The notes under the pieces were generated by a model that saw only the letters and a list, made by a program, of their open reading frames with translations, was not told where the DNA came from and did no database searches. Positions 46,737-54,730 of a stretch of 64,000 nucleotides of DNA are shown here, piece by piece. The translations under genes and the position numbers were made by a program. The first letter of the stretch is position 1. Every line of letters starts with the position of its first letter. The stretch is from Peptoclostridium acidaminophilum DSM 3953 (GTDB lineage: Bacteria; Bacillota; Clostridia; Peptostreptococcales; Peptostreptococcaceae), in NCBI RefSeq assembly GCF_000597865.1, contig NZ_CP007452.1:1433183-1497182 (forward strand), read 5' to 3'.

Positions 46737-46763
46737 AAAAAAAAGAGTGCTTTATTCAGCACT
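46737..46763 (-). terminator. Terminator after divIVA
   Basis: 6-bp stem (46746-46751 with 46758-46763), 6-nt loop containing the divIVA stop; on the minus strand it is followed by CTTTTTTTT. Confidence 0.78.
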
Positions 46764-47219
46764 TGAATCTGGCATTTCTTCGAAAATTTCATCTATAGTC
46801 TTTATCTGCTCTCCCAGCATGGACTTGAACCTGCTTTTGAACAGCTTGAATTCTTTTCTTACCTGTTCATATTCCTTCATTATATGTATTACCTGGTTAT
46901 TGGCTTCCTCTATTATCTTTCTGGCTCTGAGCTCCGAATCCTCTACTATAATCTGTGCCTTTTTCGATGCGTTGACGCTCACTTCCTCAGCTGTGCTCTG
47001 AGCTACTACAAGCGTATTCTTGAGCGTTTCCTCAATCCCCTTGTACTTTGAAATCTGATCAGAAAGCATGTTTATCTTGTCTCTTAGCTCTATGTTCTCC
47101 TTGTATATCTTCTCGAAGTCTTCCTTGATTTCATCAAGAAAGTCATCGACCTCGTCTTCCTTGTATCCCCTAAGGCCCCTCTTGAATTCCTTGTTTTCAA
47201 TATCCAATGGAGTTATCAT
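46752..47219 (-). CDS. divIVA: DivIVA family cell-pole / septum protein
   Basis: 155 aa. The N-terminal membrane-binding motif ITPLDIENKEFKRGLRGYKEDEVDDFLDEI (about residues 2-31) is diagnostic, followed by two coiled-coil stretches (about 35-140). It binds negatively curved membranes at the septum and poles and recruits division and envelope proteins. AGGAGGG lies about 8 nt before the ATG. Last gene of the sepF-yggT-ylmH-divIVA run. Confidence 0.95.
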   Translation of the reverse strand: MITPLDIENKEFKRGLRGYKEDEVDDFLDEIKEDFEKIYKENIELRDKINMLSDQISKYKGIEETLKNTLVVAQSTAEEVSVNASKKAQIIVEDSELRARKIIEEANNQVIHIMKEYEQVRKEFKLFKSRFKSMLGEQIKTIDEIFEEMPDSSAE

Positions 47220-47253
47220 GCTATGTACCCTCCTATATTATGAGTGTATATTT

Positions 47254-48048
47254 TTATATCAATATGCTGGCAATCATGAACATCCTGCCTTTTCTAGTCA
47301 CATCTCCAAATTCCTCAACTTTGAATCTTCCCCTGCCTCTGACCGAAACAACGCTGCCTTCGCTCACAGCCTTTGAAGCCGAGCCTGCAGGTTCAAAATC
47401 AACCTTTACATGATCACCTTCTATTAGCTTTGCCGCATCGCTTCTTGATATGTTGTATACCCCGGCCAGTATGCAATCCAGCCTGTTTGAAGCCACCGTG
47501 AACTTCTTTTGCCTGGATTCCGCCTTCGGAACTAGTATTGAATCTAGTCCTATAACGCTGCAGCTCACCTTGTATTTTGCCACCCCTGTGAAACTTGAAA
47601 CTATATAGTCGCAAATCTCAGTTTTGACAATTATATGGCACTTATTTTCATGTACAAGAATATCTCCGATTTTTTCGCGCTTAATACCAAGGCCCATGAG
47701 AGAACCCAGATAGTCCCTGTGCGAAATTTCGCTGAACTTGAAGCTTCCATTCACTTCAATACACCTGATTGGCACGTCATCCACAGAATCTGCAGTTGCA
47801 TACCAAGGCATGATGCTTATGCATTTGCGCTCAGCGCCTTCATAACCGCCGTATGTAATATAGGAAATCTCTCCCTTTAGAGAGTTAAGTACATCCCCCG
47901 AGCTTTTTAACTCATAGGGATTTAAAAAGTCTGTCGTTTTTATTTCATGAGTCTTCATGACCGCTTGAGCCTTGTCTATGACACTTAAAACAACGCGGCG
48001 CAGCTCCTCGTCCCTTATATGCACTGTAAGCCTGGTCTTGTCAATCAA
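47254..48048 (-). CDS. YlmH family S4-domain RNA-binding protein
   Basis: 264 aa. The C-terminal S4 domain (about residues 180-245: VASNRLDCILAGVYNISRSDAAKLIEGDHVKVDF) binds RNA. The N-terminal YlmH-specific region is conserved with other Firmicutes. In Bacillus subtilis YlmH can act with RqcH in ribosome quality control, and rqcH is also in this window. TTG start with AGGG upstream; the yggT stop is 2 nt away. Between yggT and divIVA, the classical order. Confidence 0.93.
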   Translation of the reverse strand: MIDKTRLTVHIRDEELRRVVLSVIDKAQAVMKTHEIKTTDFLNPYELKSSGDVLNSLKGEISYITYGGYEGAERKCISIMPWYATADSVDDVPIRCIEVNGSFKFSEISHRDYLGSLMGLGIKREKIGDILVHENKCHIIVKTEICDYIVSSFTGVAKYKVSCSVIGLDSILVPKAESRQKKFTVASNRLDCILAGVYNISRSDAAKLIEGDHVKVDFEPAGSASKAVSEGSVVSVRGRGRFKVEEFGDVTRKGRMFMIASILI

Positions 48049-48050
48049 TT

Positions 48051-48326
48051 CTAAAACCCTATTCTAAGAAGTATTCCCACCAGCATATTATATACAAACC
48101 TTATGGCAAGCAGAGCCACGATGGGTGAAAAATCTATTGAGCCTGTGTTTATAAGCCTGTTCATTCCCTCTCTGAAAGGTCCCAGTATTGGCTCTGTAAC
48201 TTTGAATACAAATGAGTAAAAAGACGAATACGGATTGACTCTGACCCATGACATTATTATCCTTATGAAAATCATTAGCTCCAAAAATTGCACAAAATAT
48301 CCTAGCGCCCTCACTATAACATACAT
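48051..48326 (-). CDS. YggT family membrane protein
   Basis: 91 aa with two membrane segments (about residues 3-25 and 62-85). The sequence IRIIMSWVRVNPYSSFYSFVFKVTEPIL and the later SPIVALLAIRFV are typical of YggT. Role in osmotic and membrane homeostasis is suggested in relatives. GGGGAG precedes the ATG. Flanked by sepF and ylmH. Confidence 0.93.
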   Translation of the reverse strand: MYVIVRALGYFVQFLELMIFIRIIMSWVRVNPYSSFYSFVFKVTEPILGPFREGMNRLINTGSIDFSPIVALLAIRFVYNMLVGILLRIGF

Positions 48327-48351
48327 TTTTTATGCTCCCCGCTACTATTAG

Positions 48352-48789
48352 TTATTTTTGCCAAGGAAAAAGCACCTTGTTTTCGAGTTCCTTCTTTATG
48401 TTTGCATCTATGTCTATATTGGTTGGAGCCAATATGAAAATGCCGCTTGAAACCTTCTGTATGGTACCTTCAAGCGCATAAACAGCTCCGTTTAAAAAAT
48501 CGAATATAGTCTTTGCAGTATCGTTGTCTTGAATACTTTGCAAATTCACTATGACAGCCTTTCTGGCCTTAAGGTTGTCCACTATGCCGGGTACCTCTTC
48601 ATAACTGAGCGGCTCATAGAGCATAACCTTCATCTGCGTAGTTGCATGGATGTTTACAATCTTGCTGTTTCTTGGTACTTCCTTGGCTGCAACCTGCTCT
48701 AATTCTTCCTCTTCCTCAAAGACATCGTTTTCAAAATCCTCTTCAAAACCCATAAGCCTCTTCATTTTTTCAACCATTTTTCCAGACAT
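48352..48789 (-). CDS. sepF: SepF, cell-division protein and FtsZ anchor
   Basis: 145 aa. An amphipathic N-terminus (residues about 1-20, KMVEKMKRLMGFEED) is the likely membrane anchor, then an acidic linker and the SepF/DUF552 domain (about 60-140, with YEPLSYEEVPGIVDNLKARKAVIVNL and FLNGAVYALEG). It tethers FtsZ filaments at the septum. GGAGG lies about 11 nt upstream. The neighbourhood yggS-sepF-yggT-ylmH-divIVA is the standard division cluster, though ftsZ is not here. Confidence 0.95.
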   Translation of the reverse strand: MSGKMVEKMKRLMGFEEDFENDVFEEEEELEQVAAKEVPRNSKIVNIHATTQMKVMLYEPLSYEEVPGIVDNLKARKAVIVNLQSIQDNDTAKTIFDFLNGAVYALEGTIQKVSSGIFILAPTNIDIDANIKKELENKVLFPWQK

Positions 48790-48804
48790 TATTATCTAAG
48801 CCTC

Positions 48805-49509
48805 CTAAACAGCATAATTTCTATTTCCAAATATTGCAGTCCCTATTCTGACCATGTTGGATCCCTCTTGCAGAGCTATCTCGTAATCATTGCTCATACC
48901 CATGGACAGATAATCCATATATACCCCTTGAATATTCAGATTCTCAATTTTCAATGAAATTTCCTTTATTTTTTTAAAATATATCCTGGATTCTTCAGGG
49001 TCTTCTACAAACGGCGCCATGGCCATAAGGCCTCTTATCCTTATGTTTGGGCAGCTGCTGGATACTGTTCTTATGAAATCCTCGACCTCAGACTCATCAA
49101 GGCCGTGCTTTGTATCCTCGTTAGATATGTTAATCTGGACAAGGCAGTCCATGATCTTGCCGGCCGCTTTTGCCCTCTTGTCGATTTCCTTGGCCAGCCC
49201 TTCCCTGTCGAGAGAATGTATTAAATCCACTTTATCAATTATATATTTTACCTTGTTTGTCTGTAAAGACCCTATAAGATGCCATCTCACATTTCCTATT
49301 ATGTTGTCGAACTTTCTCACTATTTCCTGGGGCTTGTTTTCGCCAATATCCGTAACCCCATGCTCTATTGCCTCGTTTATTTTATCCTCATCCACCGTCT
49401 TCGTCACAGCTATCAGCACTATATCACTAGTGTTTCGTCCAGACTTTTCTGCGCCGGCTTGTATTTTTTGACTGATCTCCTTCAAATTGTCTGCTATGTA
49501 TGAGCTCAT
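48805..49509 (-). CDS. YggS/PLPBP, pyridoxal phosphate homeostasis protein
   Basis: About 234 aa TIM-barrel protein that binds PLP. VLIAVTKTVDEDKINEAI (about residues 27-44) holds the lysine that binds PLP. GENKPQEIVRKFD (about 53-65) and HLIGSLQTNKVKYI (about 75-88) are diagnostic. The C-terminal LSMGMSNDYEIALQEGSNMVRIGTAIFG is the conserved tail. ATG 49509 is preferred over the GTG 9 nt upstream. Confidence 0.94.
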   Translation of the reverse strand: MSSYIADNLKEISQKIQAGAEKSGRNTSDIVLIAVTKTVDEDKINEAIEHGVTDIGENKPQEIVRKFDNIIGNVRWHLIGSLQTNKVKYIIDKVDLIHSLDREGLAKEIDKRAKAAGKIMDCLVQINISNEDTKHGLDESEVEDFIRTVSSSCPNIRIRGLMAMAPFVEDPEESRIYFKKIKEISLKIENLNIQGVYMDYLSMGMSNDYEIALQEGSNMVRIGTAIFGNRNYAV

Positions 49510-49520
49510 ATATTCCACCC

Positions 49521-50789
49521 CTATCTTATCTTCTGGCCTTCCTTTACCCTTTTAGGATTCATTATTATTTCATCGTAAAGCTTTGCCGTGTCTATTTTTT
49601 CAGCCTCGATTCGCTTGTAGTCGAGAATAATATGCTCTTCATTCTCACCTATCTGGCATTTTATCTCCTTGAAGGTCGCCTGCCCCGTTTCGGATATCAC
49701 GTATACTCCCTGTTTTCCATCCAATGTGGCAATCGCAGCCTTGGGAATTTTAATACCTGATACATTTTTTGTCACAATGCTGCAGCCGAGGATCCTCTTG
49801 TCCAGAAATTCAGCAGGCACCGATGCTGTTTTGAAAACCATTATGCTTTTGCCTTGTGAATCCTTGTACATGTCCTTTATTACGCAATAAACCGTTTCCT
49901 TGCCGCTTTTAACATATATACCCTGCCCAACCTTGAGTTCCTTGTTTTCTTTTTCATTCACTATGAAAAGCAGGTACATGAAATGGTTGTTTGCTATCTT
50001 GAAGGCCGGATCACCTTTTTCAAGAGCTCCGTCCTTTTTTATGACATTGTTGTTGCTCAGAGTTTTCAAAAAATCCGAATCTATTTTTCCAATTTCCGCA
50101 GGCGTCATACTGCCTTCGAATCCGTCAGCCTGGAAGCTTAGCACTCCTGATATCGTGGTTGGTATTACACGCGAAGAGCTCTGAATCTTTGCTTGTATGG
50201 CATCAGCTTTTTTTTGAAGCATTCCTGAGTCTTGGCCTGAAAGACTGCCATAAAGTATACTCTTTTCATCCATAAGAAACAGCAGCTCCTTTTTAAGCCT
50301 CTCTACAGAATCGAAAGCCCCCATCGTTATGCTGTTTTTTATCTCTTTGCGCTTTACCTCTATCCCTCTGTCGAGCTTTTCCGGAGTCACCCCTGCAAGG
50401 GCGCCACCGGAGGATACCACCTCAAGCCTTCTGGCGATTGTATCCGCCTCCTGCCTTAGCATCTGGTCAGCTTCATTGGTTTGTATCTCGCATACATAGT
50501 CATTTATGCTTATCCTGTCGCCTTCATTGTGAAGATATTTGGGAATTCCTCCTATGCTAGTATAAAACACCGACTCCTGCCTTACAGCATATCCGTCCTT
50601 TTGGAGGTATTCTACAATCTGACCCTTTTTTACAGTGTGCGTTTGTATGCTCGAATTTATTATGCTCATAACAAGATTGAATACAATATAGCTGAAAATC
50701 CCCATGAAAATTAAATAGTTGAATATTTTTCTCTGCGCTCTGCGTTTTTTTCTGCCCAAGCCCAACACTCCAAGATGCTTATTTTGCAT
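49521..50789 (-). CDS. HlyD-like membrane adaptor protein, orphan
   Basis: About 422 aa. A basic N-terminus (KKRRAQRK, about residues 14-21) precedes one transmembrane helix (about 25-47). The extracellular part has a biotinyl-lipoyl-like beta region (HTVKKGQIVEYLQKDGYAV), a helical hairpin and later beta-barrel segments, as in HlyD/MacA adaptors. No ABC transporter, MFS pump or RND gene adjoins it. It has its own promoter and precedes the yggS-sepF cluster. The start is uncertain: ATG 50789 or TTG 50795, and no clear ribosome binding site is visible. Confidence 0.82.
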   Translation of the reverse strand: MQNKHLGVLGLGRKKRRAQRKIFNYLIFMGIFSYIVFNLVMSIINSSIQTHTVKKGQIVEYLQKDGYAVRQESVFYTSIGGIPKYLHNEGDRISINDYVCEIQTNEADQMLRQEADTIARRLEVVSSGGALAGVTPEKLDRGIEVKRKEIKNSITMGAFDSVERLKKELLFLMDEKSILYGSLSGQDSGMLQKKADAIQAKIQSSSRVIPTTISGVLSFQADGFEGSMTPAEIGKIDSDFLKTLSNNNVIKKDGALEKGDPAFKIANNHFMYLLFIVNEKENKELKVGQGIYVKSGKETVYCVIKDMYKDSQGKSIMVFKTASVPAEFLDKRILGCSIVTKNVSGIKIPKAAIATLDGKQGVYVISETGQATFKEIKCQIGENEEHIILDYKRIEAEKIDTAKLYDEIIMNPKRVKEGQKIR

Positions 50790-50818
50790 TCGCAATTTAT
50801 TAATAGTCGTATATATTT

Positions 50819-50847
50819 AATATATAGTAATGCAGTTTTTATTTCAA
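50819..50847 (-). promoter_or_regulatory. Promoter of the HlyD-like / sepF cluster
   Basis: Minus-strand TTGAAA (50842-50847), 17-nt spacer, TATATT (50819-50824). Transcription would begin about 20-25 nt before the HlyD-like gene. Confidence 0.72.
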
Positions 50848-50859
50848 TTATTATAAAAG

Positions 50860-50905
50860 AAAAAAACCGCAAAATCTGCCTTTCAGGCATATTTGCGGCA
50901 TTTTT
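50860..50905. terminator. Terminator after gpsA
   Basis: Imperfect stem of CCGCAAA (from 50867) with TTTGCGG (to 50898) continuing through further pairs to a short loop; T runs follow in both directions, so it ends the gpsA transcript on the minus strand. Confidence 0.8.
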
Positions 50906-50912
50906 TTCTTGT

Positions 50913-51920
50913 CTATATGCTCAAATCTTCCATTTCATGAGTTCTGCTTCTTAGCATAAGATCAATCACAGACTTTTTAACATCCTTGCCTTCGTAGAGG
51001 ACTCCGAAAATCTCTCTCGTTATTGGCATGTCAATATCATACTTCTTTGATATTTCATATGCAACCTCTGTTGCTACGACGCCCTCAACCACCATCTTAA
51101 CCTCTTCAAGCGCTTCATCCAGAGTCTTGCCCTGTCCTACAAGTATGCCCGCCCTCCGGTTTCTGCTGTGCATGCTTGTGCATGTGACTATGAGGTCTCC
51201 TATGCCGGAAAGTCCCGAGAAAGTCGTGGCTTTGGCTCCCATCGCAACCCCGAGCCTTACAATCTCCCTTATGCCTCTTGTCATTAGAGCGGCCTTTGTA
51301 TTGTCTCCGTAGCCCAGGCCGTCTGATATGCCTGCGCCAAATGCTATTATGTTCTTTAGCGTGCCGCCCAGCTCTACACCTATCAAATCCTCATTGGTGT
51401 ATACTCTGAACTTTGGAGATATGAATATGTCCTGTACAAGCTCGGCCACCTTTATATCCTCGGCTGCAACTACTACCGTTGTAGGCATGTCCCTTCCGAC
51501 CTCTTCTGCATGCGAAGGCCCGGAAAGCACTGCAAAGTTGTTTTCCGGCAGCTCCTGCTTGCACACCTGGGATATTCTCAAATTTGTCTCTTTCTCAAAG
51601 CCCTTAGCCACATTTACAATCACTTGCTCCCTGGTTATGAAAGGCTTTGCCGATTTGAGCACGCTTCTTACAGCCTGGGAAGGCACAGCCAGCACTACCG
51701 CCTTTGCGCCCTGCACGGACACGCCAAGATCATTGCTGAGATTTATGTTGTTTGGAAATACCACGCCCGGAAGAAAATCCACGTTTTCCCTTGTCCTGTT
51801 GACACTTTCGCACTGTTCCTTGTCTAATGACCACATGTCAACATCGTAACCCTTTTTAGCCAGGAGTATTCCAAGCGCGCTTCCCCAGCTGCCTGCACCC
51901 AATATACATATCTTTTCCAT
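50913..51920 (-). CDS. gpsA: GpsA, NAD(P)-dependent glycerol-3-phosphate dehydrogenase
   Basis: Reduces dihydroxyacetone phosphate to sn-glycerol 3-phosphate for phospholipid synthesis. 335 aa. NAD loop GAGSWGSALGILLAKKG (about residues 8-24), then VLAVPSQAVRSVL and the active-site lysine in GGTLKNIIAFGAGISDGLGYG (about 190-210). GLSGIGDLIVTCTS is also typical. GGGAGG lies 8 nt before the ATG. Follows der, as in many Firmicutes. Confidence 0.96.
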   Translation of the reverse strand: MEKICILGAGSWGSALGILLAKKGYDVDMWSLDKEQCESVNRTRENVDFLPGVVFPNNINLSNDLGVSVQGAKAVVLAVPSQAVRSVLKSAKPFITREQVIVNVAKGFEKETNLRISQVCKQELPENNFAVLSGPSHAEEVGRDMPTTVVVAAEDIKVAELVQDIFISPKFRVYTNEDLIGVELGGTLKNIIAFGAGISDGLGYGDNTKAALMTRGIREIVRLGVAMGAKATTFSGLSGIGDLIVTCTSMHSRNRRAGILVGQGKTLDEALEEVKMVVEGVVATEVAYEISKKYDIDMPITREIFGVLYEGKDVKKSVIDLMLRSRTHEMEDLSI

Positions 51921-51942
51921 GATATCAGCCTCCCGTATGATT

Positions 51943-53265
51943 CTAGTCTCTATTTTTTTTCTCGTTGTAGTTGAACCTTATAGGGGTGCCCTCAAATCCA
52001 AAATTCTCCCTTATCCTGTTTTCCAGATATCTCTGATAAGAAAAATGCATAAGCTCCCTGTCGTTTATGAAGACAGTAAAGTTAGGAGGCCTTATGCCCG
52101 TTTGTGACACATAGTATATCTTGAGTCTTTTCCCTTTGTCCGAAGGCGGCTGCTTTAGCATCATGGCTTCTCCTATGACTTCGTTTAGCACTCCGGTAGG
52201 TATTCTCGTTGAATGCTGGTTTGCCACGAACTTTATCTTTTCAAGCACGTTCGAAAGCCTTTGCCCCGTCTTTGCGGATATGAATACAAGCGGCGCATAC
52301 GTCATGAACGCGAGCTTATTTTTTATTTCCTTTGTGAATAAATTCATTGTGTGGGTGTCCTTTTCAACAAGATCCCACTTGTTGACTACTATTATGCAAG
52401 CCCTGCCCTCTTCATGGGCTATGCCGGCAACTTTCGTATCCTGCTCCGTAACGCCCTCAGTTGCATCTATTACAAGAAGTACCACGTTCGAGCGGTCTAT
52501 GGCCGCAACAGACCTGAGAACACTGTATTTTTCAATGTCGTCATCCACTTTCTTTTTCTTTCTTATTCCCGCCGTGTCTATAAACAGGAACTTGTCTTCA
52601 CCATGCTCGAAGTAGGTGTCTATGGAGTCCCTTGTTGTGCCCGCTATCGGACTTACTATTACCCTCTCCTCGCCGAGTATGGCGTTAAGTATCGAAGATT
52701 TGCCCGCATTTGGTTTGCCGGCAATAGCCACCTTTATGAGATACTCATCTTCTTCCAGGTCTACATCATCAGGGAAGTTTTCAACCACCTTGTCAAGAAG
52801 GTCTCCTATTCCAAGGCCAACTGAGGCCGATATCTCTATTGGGTCTCCAAAGCCAAGCTCGTAAAAGTCATAGAAATTCTCCGACATCTTGCTGTTGTCC
52901 ACCTTGTTTACAACCAGCACTACAGGCTTGCTGCTTTTTCTCAAGATCTGGGCAATCTCCCTGTCTCCCAGCGTCACGCCTTCCTTTCCGTCGACTACAA
53001 ACATTATAACATGGGCTGTTTCTATGGCCATCTGGGCCTGCTTTTTGATAAGCGACGGAATCAGCTCTTCGCTGCCCACTTCTATTCCGCCCGTATCTAT
53101 AAGCGTAAAGTGCTTGTTTAGCCATTCAGCGCGCGTGTAGTTTCTGTCTCTTGTGACGCCGGGACTGTCTTCTACGATGGCGATTTTTCTCCCCGCAAGT
53201 TTATTAAACAGGGTGGACTTACCTACGTTCGGCCTCCCTACTATTGCAACAAAAGCATTAGACAT
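51943..53265 (-). CDS. der: Der (EngA), tandem-GTPase ribosome assembly factor
   Basis: 50S assembly factor with two G domains. 440 aa. First P-loop GRPNVGKSTLFN (about residues 10-21), NKVD (about 118-121); second P-loop GKPNAGKSSILN (about 182-193), NKWDL (about 294-298). A C-terminal KH-like domain follows. GAAGGAGAG lies about 6 nt before the ATG. Divergent from the LysR gene across a 429-bp gap. Confidence 0.97.
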   Translation of the reverse strand: MSNAFVAIVGRPNVGKSTLFNKLAGRKIAIVEDSPGVTRDRNYTRAEWLNKHFTLIDTGGIEVGSEELIPSLIKKQAQMAIETAHVIMFVVDGKEGVTLGDREIAQILRKSSKPVVLVVNKVDNSKMSENFYDFYELGFGDPIEISASVGLGIGDLLDKVVENFPDDVDLEEDEYLIKVAIAGKPNAGKSSILNAILGEERVIVSPIAGTTRDSIDTYFEHGEDKFLFIDTAGIRKKKKVDDDIEKYSVLRSVAAIDRSNVVLLVIDATEGVTEQDTKVAGIAHEEGRACIIVVNKWDLVEKDTHTMNLFTKEIKNKLAFMTYAPLVFISAKTGQRLSNVLEKIKFVANQHSTRIPTGVLNEVIGEAMMLKQPPSDKGKRLKIYYVSQTGIRPPNFTVFINDRELMHFSYQRYLENRIRENFGFEGTPIRFNYNEKKNRD

Positions 53266-53369
53266 TTATATCTCTCCTTCATTATATATCAAATATAACT
53301 ATTTATTTTTCCACATCATATTATGTTATCACGTTAAATGCAACTGAGTCAAGCAAGCAACCGTTGCGC

Positions 53370-53383
53370 ATAATATATATTAT
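53370..53383. repeat. 14-bp AT palindrome upstream of the LysR gene
   Basis: Self-complementary ATAATATATATTAT. It lies about 325 nt before the LysR start, so direct autoregulation from here is not obvious; it could also face der. Confidence 0.65.
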
Positions 53384-53610
53384 ACTGCTTGTTGCATGAT
53401 GCAAAACACAATCTTAGTACATTCTGTCTTTCGTGCCATTTTATTTTTTCCTTATTATGGATTTTTCGCTCCGTTTTTCATGAATCGCTTTCACTCGAGA
53501 TTTTATATTTTAAATCCAGCTCAGCAGCTTCAACGTCTTTGTGAATTAAAAATCATTTTTTCGCCTGTGTGCATCCATTTCATTATAAATTTTTATTTAT
53601 ATAAAAAGCG

Positions 53611-53639
53611 TTCAATTAATAATTCTTATCTGCTATAAT
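53611..53639 (+). promoter_or_regulatory. Promoter of the LysR gene
   Basis: TTCAAT (53611-53616), 17-nt spacer, perfect TATAAT (53634-53639), about 55 nt before the ATG. The weak -35 fits a gene that needs an activator. Confidence 0.65.
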
Positions 53640-53694
53640 CATTATTGTCTTGATCTCTTCGCAGGACAAAATAATTTTGGAAAGAGGTGGCGAA

Positions 53695-54594
53695 ATGGAT
53701 TTCAAGCAACTCGAGAGTTTCATCTCAATAGCAAAGTACAAGAGCTTTTCAAAGGCAGCAAAGGAGCTTTTCCTTACACAACCTACAATCACAAACCACA
53801 TCCAGAACCTCGAAAAAGAACTTGGCACAATCCTCATAAACAGATCCAACAGGACAATATCGCTGACCAAGGCGGGCGACATTCTGTACGATTACGCCTT
53901 GGATATGATCAACACAAAGAAAAAGACTATGTTTACCCTCGGCGAGTACAAGGGCAAGATAGAGGGCCTCATAGAAATTGCATCAAGCACGATTCCGGAG
54001 GAATTCATTGTTCCTGAAATAATAAAGTCATTCAGCAAGGAATTCCCTCATGTGAAATACACTCTAAAGCATTTCGATTCAAGCGACGTGATAGATGAAA
54101 TACTCAATCAGAAAGCAAACTTTGGTTTTGTTGGTGCCAGAATAAGCAATTCGCAGATTGAATACGTCAACATTGCCGACGACGAGCTCATCCTCATTGC
54201 ACCTTGCGATATCCAGCTTAAAAATGAAGACGGCGCAGTAGATATAAAGGACATCAAGAATATCCCGCTTATAATGAGAGAAACTGGCTCCGGTACAAGG
54301 GATTTGTTCATGAGAGAGCTTGAGAAGAACAAGCTTACACTTGATAATTTCAACGTCATCGCGCATATAGAGAATACAGAATCCATAAAGCAAATGGTCC
54401 GAAAAGGAATGGGAGTTTCAATTATTTCAAGAGCTGCTGTAACGGACGAGGAAACATTCGGTCTATTAAAAATATACAATATTAAGAGCCTAAAACTTAA
54501 AAGAAACTTCTATTTTGCATACCCCAAAAAGAGAACGCTCGCTCCTCTTGAAGAGAAATTCAAAGAACATGTAATTGAATCAATAAACATATGA
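53695..54594 (+). CDS. LysR-family regulator, possibly selenium-metabolism associated
   Basis: 299 aa. The N-terminal winged helix MDFKQLESFISIAKYKSFSKAAKELF with LTQPTITNHIQNLEKELG (about residues 1-46) is the LysR signature. The effector domain has two lobes (about 92-299), and ETGSGTRDLFMREL (about 198-211) is often seen in CysB/CysL-type members. The whole pattern resembles the LysR regulators found with selenium-metabolism genes in Clostridia, but no sel genes are here, so this assignment is inference. GAGGTGG sits 4-6 nt before the ATG. Strong terminator downstream. Confidence 0.88.
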   Translation: MDFKQLESFISIAKYKSFSKAAKELFLTQPTITNHIQNLEKELGTILINRSNRTISLTKAGDILYDYALDMINTKKKTMFTLGEYKGKIEGLIEIASSTIPEEFIVPEIIKSFSKEFPHVKYTLKHFDSSDVIDEILNQKANFGFVGARISNSQIEYVNIADDELILIAPCDIQLKNEDGAVDIKDIKNIPLIMRETGSGTRDLFMRELEKNKLTLDNFNVIAHIENTESIKQMVRKGMGVSIISRAAVTDEETFGLLKIYNIKSLKLKRNFYFAYPKKRTLAPLEEKFKEHVIESINI

Positions 54595-54655
54595 TTGCCA
54601 GACCCTAGAGGAATTTCAGCTGAATTCCTGAGAACTCTAAATTTTTGCATATACT

Positions 54656-54720
54656 ACAAAGAGCCTCCGCCGCGATTGTCTTTTCTTAAATATCAAACAG
54701 TCACAGCGGAGGCTCTTTGT
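54656..54720. terminator. Bidirectional terminator, LysR gene / aminopeptidase
   Basis: 15-bp perfect arms (54656-54670 and 54706-54720) with a 35-nt loop that may fold further. G+C-rich stem with A/T ends. Confidence 0.75.
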
Positions 54721-54730
54721 CATCAATATA

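Larger units (their letters stand above)
53266..53694. other. 429-bp intergenic region between der and the LysR gene
   Basis: AT-rich, with no convincing gene. It holds an exact 14-bp palindrome ATAATATATATTAT (53370-53383) with partly mirrored GCAAGC/GCTTG flanks, a possible operator for a LysR-type regulator. The LysR promoter sits near the right end (53611-53639). The rest shows no clear RNA structure by eye. Confidence 0.6.

Noticed and set aside
53396-53638. 80-codon plus-strand open frame in the der-LysR gap
   Set aside because: Amino-acid composition is odd (many aromatic and hydrophobic residues), no ribosome binding site, no recognisable family; treated as non-coding.
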